Positions 56,185 to 64,000 of a stretch of 64,000 nt of DNA are shown here, in pieces. The notes beneath the pieces are model-generated. The model was given only the letters and a program-made list of their open reading frames with translations, was not told the DNA's origin and did not search any database. Where the stretch lies: assembly GCF_001704415.2 (NCBI RefSeq), contig NC_030821.1:36625210-36689209 (forward strand), given 5' to 3'. Both the position numbers and the translations under genes were made by a program. The DNA comes from Capra hircus (Eukaryota; Chordata; Mammalia; Artiodactyla; Bovidae). Each line of letters opens with the position of its first letter. Positions within the stretch are counted from its first letter, which is position 1.

Positions 56185-56500
56185 ATCTAAGAAGCCAGAC
56201 ATAAAAGGCCACCCATTGTATGGCTGCATTTATACAAAATATCTGGAATAGGCAAATCCATGGAGACAGAAAACAGATTAGTGGTTATGAAAGGCTGGGG
56301 GAAAGAAATGGGGAGTAATTGCTTAATGAGTATGGGGTTTCCATTCAAGGTGATGAAAAATTCTGTAACCAGAAAAATTCTGTAACCAGATAGTGATAAT
56401 GGCTACACAACATTGCAAATGCTCTTAATGCCACTGAATTGTACCCTTTGTTACAATGATAAATTTTATGTGTGTATTTTGCCACAATTAAAAGAATAAA
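56185..56500 (+). mobile_element. Old L1 (L1M) 3' end with 17 bp tandem duplication
   Basis: 'gaagccagacataaaaggcc', 'catttatacaaaatatctgg', 'aataggcaaatccatggaga', 'gattagtggttatgaaaggc', 'ccactgaattgtaccctttg'. The unit 'aaaaattctgtaaccag' is doubled at 56356-56372 and 56373-56389. Confidence 0.93.
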
Positions 56501-56870
56501 ATAGAAAAGAAAAATAAATGACTATACAAATATATTTTAAAGAAGCAATAAAATCAATTCCCATATATCCCTGTGTTTCTAAGTCTTCTGATCAGAGTGT
56601 CCTCAGTTCCTTTGCCTCTCCAGATTCTTATCCTTGACCTTTTAGGATGCTGTGATGTGAATCCATAACTTATAGACTCTCCACTATAGTTTTATTCTAT
56701 ATTGAGGTCCCCATAATGGGGGAAAAAAGATAGGATTTTCATACAAAGAAAATGCAAATAAATATTATCAGAACCAGGTAACTTATCAGGAATGGCAGGT
56801 AGTGTTTTTCTCCCTTTATATACAAAACTGTTTTAATTCACATAGTAAAAATAGCTGTTTGAAGAAGAGC
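56501..56870. other. Unassigned interval
   Basis: No repeat or gene recognised between the L1 tail and BovB. Confidence 0.4.
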
Positions 56871-56882
56871 AATAGTAAAATA

Positions 56883-57667
56883 TCAATAACCTCAGATATG
56901 CAGATGACGCCACCCTTATGGCAGAAAGTGAAGAACTAAAGAGCCTCTTGATGAAAGTGAAAGAGGAGAGTGAAAAAGTTGGCTTAAAGCTCAACATTCA
57001 GAAAACTAAGATCATGGCATCTGGTCCCATCACTTCATGGCAAATAGATGGGGAAACAGTGGAAACAGTGGCTGACATTATTTTGGGGGGGCTCCAAAAT
57101 CACTGCAGGTGGTGATTGCAGCCATGAAATTAAAAGACGCTTACTCCTTGGAAGGAAAGTTATGACCAACCTAGACAGCATATTCAAAAGCAGAGGCATT
57201 ACTTTGCCAACAAAGGTCCATCTAGTCAAGGCTATGGTTTTTCCAGTGGTCATGTATGGATGTGAGAGTTGGACTGTGAAGAAAGCTGAGCACAGCAGAA
57301 TTGATGCTTTTGAACTGAGGTGTTGGAGAGTCCCTTGGACTGCAAGGAGATCCAGCCAATCCATCCTAAAGGAAATCAGTCCTGGGTGTTCATTGGAAGG
57401 ACTGATGTTGAAGCTGAAACTCCAATATTTTGGCCACCTGATGTGAAGAGCTGACTCATTTAAAAAGACCCTGATGTTGGGAAAGATTGAGGAAAGGAGG
57501 AGAAGCGGACAACAGAGGATGAGATGGTTAGATGGCATCACCGACTTAATGAACATGAGTTTGAGTAAACTCTGGGAGTTGGTGATGGACAGGGAGGCCT
57601 GGCATGCTGCGACTCATGGGGTCACAAAGAGTCAGACACGACTGAGCGACTGAACTGAACTGAACTG
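56883..57667 (+). mobile_element. BovB LINE, 785 bp 3' fragment
   Basis: Starts just upstream of RT motif C, which is intact as Y-A-D-D at 56897-56908, and ends in three 'gaact' units. ORF2 is open at 56918-57112 and 57048-57443 in different frames, so there is a frameshift near 57085 at the G7 run, and other breaks further on. Flanks 'aatagtaaaata' (56871-56882) and 'aataataaaata' (57668-57679) form a 12 bp duplication with 1 mismatch. Confidence 0.95.
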
Positions 57668-57764
57668 AATAATAAAATAATAGGACAAGTATATAAAGTA
57701 AAAAATAAAAATCATTTAATAAAGTGTCCTCTGATGGAGACAAAGCTATATATAACCAAACTGT

Positions 57765-58090
57765 GATTTTGTTTTCCTTTTCTGGGTGCACAAACCACAT
57801 TCCCCAGACTCTTGTGTAGCTGGGGAAGGACTGTGTAAGTGTGTTCTGTCCAATGAGATTTCAGTGGCAGTAATGTAACCCACTTCTAGGGTTGGCTATA
57901 AAATCCCCATGTAGTCATCATGCTATCTTTCTTTTCTGCAATGATTTTAGAAGTGACATGTATGAGATTAAGTAGAACCATAAGTTAGAAGGAATCTGGA
58001 TCCCTATGTCCCTACTTGAAAGGTGAGCTGCCAAGAGAGCCAGGCAACTTGCATAAGATCATGATATTAATAAAAGGAAACTTGAGTTGC
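57765..58090. repeat. Ancient interspersed repeat, family not identified
   Basis: 'cccagactcttgtgtagctg', 'tgttctgtccaatgagattt' and 'gagttgctattgcattaagc' give a layout similar to 7530-7970. Not named. Confidence 0.4.
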
Positions 58091-58734
58091 TATTGCATTA
58101 AGCTTCTTGGATAGAGGGCCTATTTGTTATCTTAACATAACCTCACCTATTCTGACTCATTTATTTCTCAATCTTACTCAACAAGGTAACTAACTATATA
58201 TCCAATTTTTCAATCAACATATAGAATATTTCTGTCAAGTCTTCTTATACTTTAAGGTAGATCCCAGATGAAGTTTAGGAAGCCATGTGTTTTTCTAGGG
58301 AAAAAACATGCTAGGAAGCCATGTTTTTTTCTTAAACCAAGTAAGGGAATCCCTTTCTTCTCACTAGGCATTTGCTTAGGAATGGATATGCAATTGATTC
58401 TGGTCAAGGGAAAATGAGAATTCCTACAGAAGATTTCTTGGAAAGGTGTTTTTATATGCTATAAACAGGTAGCTCTTCATATTTTTCTAAACACTGTTAA
58501 AAATTTTGATTTGTGATACCATATCATATCAAGACAAGTTATTTTGACAACAAAGTTTACATGCCAGAGGAAAAAGATGGGAGCAACTATTGTCCTTTAT
58601 ATTGCTGACCAAATAAATTAACCAGTACTCAAGATCCACTTCTTATTAAAATTTTGGCACATGAGATAATAAAACTTTCTTATTTTTTAGCTACTTTGAA
58701 ATGTTTTTATGTTACTTGCAATCAAAAGCATCCT
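58091..58734. other. Unassigned interval with a local duplication
   Basis: 'aggaagccatgt' plus a T-rich run occurs twice (58277-58299 and 58312-58334 areas), a small tandem-type duplication. No named repeat. Confidence 0.4.
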
Positions 58735-59225
58735 AAGACAGATTGATATTTGTCTCCTGTGATTTTAATATTTCAAATAATATTGCAGCAAATATCCTCT
58801 GCATTTATCATTGTCTATGTAGTTTATTTCAAGGTCAAGGAGCATAAGCACCTAAATTTTAGTAGATAATACCATAATACCATATTTTTCTCCAAAAATA
58901 TTTCCTTCCTTTTGGCTTTTAAGTTTTCCAATCTGGATATCAATAATCTATTTAATTTTGCTAATCTGATAAGCAAAATAATAACTCATTGTTTTACTTT
59001 ATATTTCTTTTGTCAGTAATTGAGTTGAACATTATGGGCTTAATGGCTATTTCTAGGGCTTTGATAAGTTGTCTTTTCAAATCTTTTGACCATTTTCCAT
59101 TGACATTTGTATTTTTCTTATTAATAGGAACTCTAAATAAAAGTATGATTATTAGCCCTTGCATTACAAATATTTTTTCCAGTCTGTTGATTATCTTTAA
59201 TGTTACTTTGAACATCTGTTCCTAT
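58735..59225 (-). mobile_element. Old L1 (L1M) fragment, antisense
   Basis: 'ttttgctaatctgataagca', 'actcattgttttactttata', 'gagttgaacattatgggctt', 'cttttgaccattttccattg' and 'tattagcccttgcattacaa' are the antisense of the L1M region just upstream of the 3' tail. Confidence 0.85.
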
Positions 59226-59484
59226 ATAGGAATTTAACATCATTATCTCACCACTCAAACCACTCAAATTGAATGCCTTCCAAATTTTTACATCTTAAAA
59301 TCCCAGGTGTTATTCTCAGGTTTTTTTTTTTTTTTTCCCCCAAAAGGACCAAGAAATATTTAAAGTGCAAATAGCTTAAATTTTAAATGACAAGATACTT
59401 AGAGGGCTAGGGTATAGGGACAAATGCTTTTACAATTTCATTTTATATATAATTGATTTTCCTTTAACGATATCTTAAAGAAAG
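59226..59484. other. Unassigned interval with T-run
   Basis: T-run at 59320-59336. Nothing else recognised. Confidence 0.4.
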
Positions 59485-59690
59485 GGAATATATGTTGTTG
59501 AGTACTTACTGTATGCAAGATATTTCCCTAAGGACTTTACATGTGACTTGTTTTTCAATTTTAATCCTCTTGACAATCCTATAAATTGGTTTTTAGTATT
59601 ACTGTTTCAAGAGAAGCTAAATTAATAGCTTGCCCATGGTCACATGGCCAGTAAACAGTAGATCTGTGTTATGGGTCTCAGTCCTATTCG
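59485..59690 (-). mobile_element. MIR SINE, antisense
   Basis: 'gagtacttactgtatgcaag', 'aggactttacatgtgacttg', 'taatcctcttgacaatccta', 'agcttgcccatggtcacatg' and 'gccagtaaacagtagatctg' follow the antisense MIR order. Confidence 0.88.
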
Positions 59691-60847
59691 TTTCTTAAAA
59701 CTTCCTTTAACCAAGGGGCTATACTTTTGCTGAGAAATGCAGACACTGGATAAGCATGTATAACAAAATTCATATTTCTCCCTTTGCACTTCTCCTTATG
59801 ATACACTTTCTTTTATCTGGGAGCGAAGAATGAAAACAGCAGATCTATGTGACTGAAACACTATTCTTTTTTTCATTGTACCATGATGCCTATCTTTGAG
59901 CTTAAAAAAGAAGTGGGATATTTTTATTTTGTTTTTAACTTGTTTGTATGAACTGCTCATCGACAGAATGGAATCAAGTACCAACATTAACAGGAAGAAC
60001 TTTCATGGTCCTTGTTGGCAGGGTTCATATGTTTTGGAGACATTGATAAACTGGGTGGTGGCTTTGTTTCATTTATCACCAGGCCTTATTTTTTAGGGAC
60101 TTACCTTGCTGAATCCCTCCTGTTTAAACAGTCACTTCCTCCTGTCTCAGCTGGCTGTCTTTGATGTCTAGTACTGTCTGGTATTATTTTTAAGATGAGA
60201 TTGTGGGAAGAAAAGAGGAAATGTGTCTGCATATTGCACCCACCTCTGATCCAGGAGAGCTTTTCTACTTTTGAGTTGTACTCTGCCAGGGGTTTAAGCT
60301 TCTTTGCATACTAATCCCAATCTGAACCCGGTCTGATAGCCTTTTCTTAAATAAACATTCAGCATAGCCAAAATAAAAGAACCTTTAATTCCAGGACTTT
60401 AATTCAGGGCTTTTAAGTCTTGAAAATAGGATCTGCAAAAACCCTAATCAAAGTGGCTAATCTTAAGAGCACCACTTTTTGAAAAAATTTATCAAAGTGG
60501 TTGGAGTATCATTGAATGGACTTAAGCAGGTGACTGAAATAGCCCAGATAGTGTTTTCTGTACACGTAAAGTGGAGGCATTGAAGCGGCGTCCCCACAGT
60601 TTCTTCTGCTGCTCAGTCTCATTCTCGAACATCAGAGCCACCCTAGACAAAAGCAGGAAGCTGCCTGAGCTGGTCTTACATGCTTTATCTTCCCGTCACA
60701 TTTTGTTTTCCCCTCTGAGCACTCTACCTTGTAGATGTTTGTATCTTGCCCCATGAAGGTTTTAGCATCTCTGATTCTGGGTTCTCTTGCCCCAGTTCTC
60801 TCAGACATTATCTCTTGTTCTCAAAATTGCTGTATTTATGGTCTCCT
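59691..60847. other. Unassigned interval
   Basis: About 1.15 kb without a recognised repeat. Small frames of 60-70 codons are unsupported. Confidence 0.4.
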
Positions 60848-60860
60848 AAGGCCTTTCTCC

Positions 60861-61071
60861 CAAGGGCTTCCCTGGTGGCTCAGATGGTAAAGTGTCTGCC
60901 GGCAGTGCAGAAGACCCGAGTTCAATCCCTGGATTGGAAAGATCTCCTGGAGAAGGAAATGGCAACCCACTCCAGTACTCTAGCCTGGAAAATCCCATGG
61001 ACGGAGGAGCCTGGTAGGCTACAGTCCATGGGATCACAAAGAGTCGGACACGACTGAGCAACTTCACTTTC
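60861..61071 (+). mobile_element. Bov-tA SINE, perfect 13 bp TSD
   Basis: Near-consensus sense copy with A-box 'tggctcagatggtaaag' and B-box 'gagttcaatccctgg'. Tail 'gagcaacttcacttt'. Exact duplication 'aaggcctttctcc' at 60848-60860 and 61072-61084. Confidence 0.97.
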
Positions 61072-61149
61072 AAGGCCTTTCTCCTTGGCATGAAAATGAT
61101 GTATTAACTAGTCAGTTAATGTGGGTTACCTTGTCTTTTATTTTAGTTG

Positions 61150-61487
61150 ATTAATTATTTATTTATTTTTGGTTGTGCTTGCCAGGCCTTTGTTGCTGTA
61201 CAGGCTTTTCTCTAGTTGAAGAGAGCAGAGCCTAATTTCTAGTTGCAGTCTGTGGGTTTCTCATTGCAGTGGTTTCTCTCTTTTGCAGAGCTCAGGCTCT
61301 CAGGTGCAGTGACTTCCGTAGATGTGGTGCCTGGGCTCAGTAGTGGCAGCTCCCAGGCTCTCAAGCAAGGCTCAGTAGCTGTGGCATGTGGGCTACGTGG
61401 CATGGAGGATCTTCCTGGATCAGGGTGGAACCCATGTCTCCTGGACTGGCAGGTGGAATCTTTACCGCTGAGCCACCAGGGATGCCC
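61150..61487 (-). mobile_element. CHR-2-type SINE, antisense
   Basis: 'tatttatttttggttgtgct', 'gcagtggtttctctcttttg', 'ctgggctcagtagtggcagc', 'tgtggcatgtgggctacgtg', head 'gagccaccagggatgccc'. A loose repeat 'agttgattaatt' / 'agttgtttgaatt' flanks it. Confidence 0.9.
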
Positions 61488-61499
61488 AGTTGTTTGAAT

Positions 61500-61788
61500 T
61501 CTAACAAGGACTTTCAATAAACAAAATATATTTATTCCAAATATGTGACCCTAAAGTGGAAACTATATACACGTTGGCTGGGCCAGTGGGAAAGCTTGAG
61601 GGTGTAGGTGGATATAGAGCTCTTCTCAGAAATCTCTAGCAAACAGCCACTTGATCTGTCTTGATTAACAGAACATAAATGCTCTATGTTCCTGATGTCC
61701 TTGAAGAGACTAAATGGCCTTGATGTCCTTTTTCCTTTTGTAAAGCTCAGTATGATCCTTTTTTTAAACAAAGAGCTTATACCCTTTT
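61500..61788. other. Unassigned interval
   Basis: No repeat or gene recognised. Confidence 0.4.
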
Positions 61789-61797
61789 AAGGGGGAC

Positions 61798-62016
61798 CTG
61801 GAATTTCCCAGGTGGCACTAGTGGTAATGAATCCAGCTGCCAGTGCAGGAGACACAGAGATACGAGTTCAATCCCTGGGTAGGGTAGATCCCCAGGAGAA
61901 GAGAATGGCAACCCACTCCAGTATTCTGGCCTGTAAAATTCATGGACACACGAACCTGGTGGGCTGCAGTCCATGGGGTCACAAAGAGTCAGACACAGCT
62001 GAGCACACACACACCC
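61798..62016 (+). mobile_element. Bov-tA SINE (long-head subtype), 9 bp TSD
   Basis: 'ggaatttcccaggtggcact', 'gatacgagttcaatccctgg', BovA body, tail 'gctgagcacacacacaccc'. 'aagggggac' at 61789-61797 and 62017-62025. Confidence 0.95.
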
Positions 62017-62025
62017 AAGGGGGAC

Positions 62026-62404
62026 AAGAAGACTAAAGCCTCCTATTCATCCACAAAAGCATAGAGCCCAGTCAGTGTCAGCTATTTCCTATGATAACTC
62101 CATTAGGCAGTAGGGCAGACAGGACCTGACAAAATCACCGTGGCCTCTCTCTTCATTTTAAGATTCCTAAGTTTTAGTCATTGCTTATGGAGACATATTC
62201 TTTTCCTGAAGAGAATTTTGAGTTCTCTGTGGTCCGGGCTTAGGCATTTTACTTCTTTTTATGCTCCACGGTGTCCAGCACATGCAGGGAACATAGAATT
62301 GCTTAATGAATACTTGCTGACATATCATCTCTCTGGAGAAGAGACCAAAACAGCTATATAGTTATTACCTCATTTTTCTAGGATAAAGCACCCTTTGAAA
62401 ATAT
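62026..62404. other. Unassigned interval
   Basis: No repeat or gene recognised. Confidence 0.4.
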
Positions 62405-62530
62405 CAATAGCATCAGTATCTTTGTTTTGCAGAGAGAGGAAAGTGAAAGCTGAAATGACTTGTCTTATGTCACAACTGGAGAGTGTGACAGTTAGGATTA
62501 GAACTAAATTTGGACAAGTAGCTAAAGCAG
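62405..62530 (-). mobile_element. MIR fragment, antisense
   Basis: 'ttttgcagagagaggaaagt', 'aatgacttgtcttatgtcac' and 'cagttaggattagaactaaa' follow the antisense MIR core. Confidence 0.65.
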
Positions 62531-62879
62531 AAAGTACCAGATCTTCTGTGAACCCTCTGCTGCCCTTCATGTCCTCATGAGCAAGTTTAGAGCAAAGGGA
62601 AAGAATAGAGGAGGCCCTGAGCATGTGGACTGCTTTCTTAGGAGAATACAACCAGACAGTTGTAGATATGCTGGATGCTGGTGTAGTGGAGATAAAATGA
62701 TGGGCTTTTGCTTTGTCCTTAAAGGTGCCATCCAGTGTCTTAGCTGTCTACCTTAGACACCCTTGTTATGTTTCACCATCTCAGATTTTGAAGTGATGTA
62801 GGCAAAGGCATGCCCCAGATTTGCAACTTGCTAGTTGACAGATCTTAGAAAAGGTACAAGGTAAAGATTCCAGTGGACA
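62531..62879. other. Unassigned interval
   Basis: No repeat or gene recognised. Confidence 0.4.
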
Positions 62880-62933
62880 CAGGGGTAGGGGGAGGGTGGA
62901 GTGATTTGGGAGAGTAGAATTCGCATATATACA

Positions 62934-63423
62934 TGAACTTTGCTGTGCTTTGCTTCGGAGAAGGCAATGGCACCCCACTCCAGTACTCTTGCCTGGAAAA
63001 TCCCATGGACAGAGGAGCCTGGTAGGCTGCAGTCCACGGGGTCGCGAAGAGTTGGACACAACTGAGCGACTTCACTTTCACTTTTCTCTCTCATGCATTG
63101 GAGAAGGAAATGGCAACCCACTCCAGTGTTCTTGCCTGGAGAATCCCAGGGACAGGGGAGCCTGCTGGGCTGCTGTTTATGGGGTCGCACAGAGTCGGAC
63201 ACGACTGAAGCGATTTAGCAGCAGCAGTGCTTTGCTTAGTTCCTCAGTAGTGTCTGACTGTTTGCAAACCCATGGACTGCAGACCACCAGGCATTTCCGT
63301 CCATGGGATTCTCCAGGCAAGAATACTGGAATCGGTAGCCATGCCCTCCTCCAGGGGATCTTCCCAACCCAGGTCTCCTGCACTGCAGACAGATTCTTTA
63401 CCATCTGAACCACCAGGGAAGCC
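62934..63423 (-). mobile_element. Bov-tA SINE, antisense, its tail split by a BOV-A2
   Basis: Main body at 63238-63423 ('ttcctcagtagtgtctgact', 'gggattctccaggcaagaat', head 'gaaccaccagggaagccc'). The tail portion 62934-62955 lies on the far side of the BOV-A2. Confidence 0.88.
62956..63226 (+). mobile_element. BOV-A2 SINE, low divergence, 11 bp TSD
   Basis: Two BovA monomers joined by 'ttcacttttctctctcatgc', ending in '(agc)n' ('ttagcagcagca'). Exact duplication 'gtgctttgctt' at 62945-62955 and 63227-63237. Youngest layer of the nest. Confidence 0.97.
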
Positions 63424-63542
63424 CAAGAAAACTGAAGTGGGTAGCCTATCCCTTCTCCAGGGGATCTTCCAGACCTAGAAATTGAACTGGGGTCTCCTTC
63501 ATTGCAGGTGGATTCTTTACAAGCTGAGCTACCAGGGGAGCC
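63424..63542 (-). mobile_element. Bov-tA SINE, partial, antisense
   Basis: 'gtgggtagcctatcccttct', 'gggatcttccagacctagaa', 'gtctccttcattgcaggtgg', head 'gagctaccaggggagccc'. It lacks the 3' part of the body, and is fused to the neighbouring Bov-tA. Confidence 0.9.
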
Positions 63543-63809
63543 CATATATACACTACCATGTGCAAAATAAATAGCTAATAGGAACCTGCTGCATAGCAGA
63601 GGGAGCTCAGCTCTGTGCTCTCTGATGACCTGGGGGTACGATGGGGGTGGGGAAGGAGGCTCAAGAGGAAAGGGATATATGTATACATAAAGCTGATTCA
63701 CCTCATTGTACAGCAGAAACTAATACAACAATAGAAAGCAATTGCAGTCCAACTAAAAAATAAATTTTAAAAGAAAAGATTCCAGAGCTATTCCTGTTGC
63801 CTGCAAAGC

Positions 63810-64000
63810 CCTACATTATAGGGCTCCTGGCAGCCTCTCTTCTAGCCCTATGGTCCTCCTTGCCATTTCCTTACCACATCAAGCGTGTTTTGTCTCAGGG
63901 CCTTTATACATGCTGCCCCCTCTCCCTGGAATTCTCTTCCTTCAGAGAGTTGCAGTTCTGGTCCCTCACTCCACTTGGGTTTCTGTACCTTCTCAACGAC
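63810..64000 (+). mobile_element. L2 LINE fragment, runs off the window
   Basis: 'cagggcctttatacatgctg', 'ccccctctccctggaattct', 'cttccttcagagag' and the following text resemble the L2 3' region in sense orientation. Cut by the window end. Confidence 0.62.

Larger units (their letters stand above)
62880..63772 (+). mobile_element. L1 3' end, split by a nested SINE array
   Basis: 62880-62933 ('gggtagggggagggtggagt', 'gatttgggagagtagaattc') continues at 63543 ('catatatacactaccatgtg', 'aaaataaatagctaatagga', 'cattgtacagcagaaactaa', 'tgcagtccaactaaaaaata'). The direct repeat 'catatataca' at 62924-62933 and 63543-63552 marks the interruption. Confidence 0.9.

Noticed and set aside
57035..57556. 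173-codon frame on the minus strand
   Set aside because: Antisense of the BovB at 56883-57667.
62831..63408. Several 120-174 codon frames on both strands at 62.8-63.7 kb
   Set aside because: All are translations of stacked Bov-tA and BOV-A2 SINEs; similar peptides recur at every SINE in the window.
1..64000. A novel gene cluster or defence-like system
   Set aside because: Nothing in either strand supports linked genes; recognised retroelements explain most of the structure.

Overview
This window is repeat-dense mammalian intergenic or intronic DNA from a bovid ruminant (cattle-type most likely; sheep or goat cannot be excluded from sequence alone). The lineage call rests on BovB (RTE-clade) LINEs, tRNA-Glu-derived Bov-tA SINEs, BOV-A2 SINEs built from BovB tails, CHR-type artiodactyl SINEs and ruminant-type L1 3' ends, all present in quantity. 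I found no host protein-coding exon, rRNA gene, functional tRNA gene or CRISPR array. Every longer open reading frame I could interpret is a decayed BovB ORF2 fragment or a chance frame through a SINE or LTR.

Layout. 1-16.6 kb: Bov-tA and CHR SINEs, two CA/TG microsatellites, a 2.2 kb BovB (3.16-5.34 kb), a MaLR LTR split by a BOV-A2 (5.9-6.6 kb), a 240 bp BovB tail with a perfect 15 bp target-site duplication (7.1 kb), a MIR split by an L1 tail (11.5-12.2 kb), several MIRs and a 0.93 kb BovB (15.3-16.2 kb). 16.6-28.6 kb: long single-copy-looking stretches, an old LTR-like repeat, MIRs, a MER20-like DNA transposon relic, two tandem Bov-tAs sharing one target site (24.6-25.1 kb) and an old L1 interrupted by a BovB tail. 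28.9-31 kb: the best-preserved BovB, with a 268-codon open stretch. 31.5-36.3 kb: mostly unique sequence plus an inverted pair of L1 3' ends. 36.4-42.9 kb: a mosaic of MaLR LTR and internal sequence, two ruminant-type ERV LTRs, a BovB tail with a 198-codon C-terminal ORF, an MLT1 LTR and an old LTR-like repeat carrying two separate L1 insertions. 43.9-54.3 kb: an old L1 ORF2 fragment, SINEs, two adjacent LTRs and another old LTR-like repeat. 54.3-64 kb: long repeat-poor stretches, a BovB fragment (56.9-57.7 kb), an antisense L1 fragment, SINEs and, at 62.88-63.77 kb, an L1 tail holding a Bov-tA array that itself holds a BOV-A2.

What the window records is a stack of retrotransposition events. 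Direct repeats flanking many insertions give exact boundaries and a relative order: MIR/MER/L1M/MaLR first, then ERV LTRs and BovB/Bov-tA, then BOV-A2 and a very short recent L1 tail. The parts not explained by recognised repeats (notably about 16.6-17.2, 26.9-27.3, 48.4-48.95 and 54.9-55.6 kb) are the only places where regulatory function is worth testing; I see no previously undescribed gene system here. Repeat family names are from recognition of consensus features and were not confirmed by a database search.
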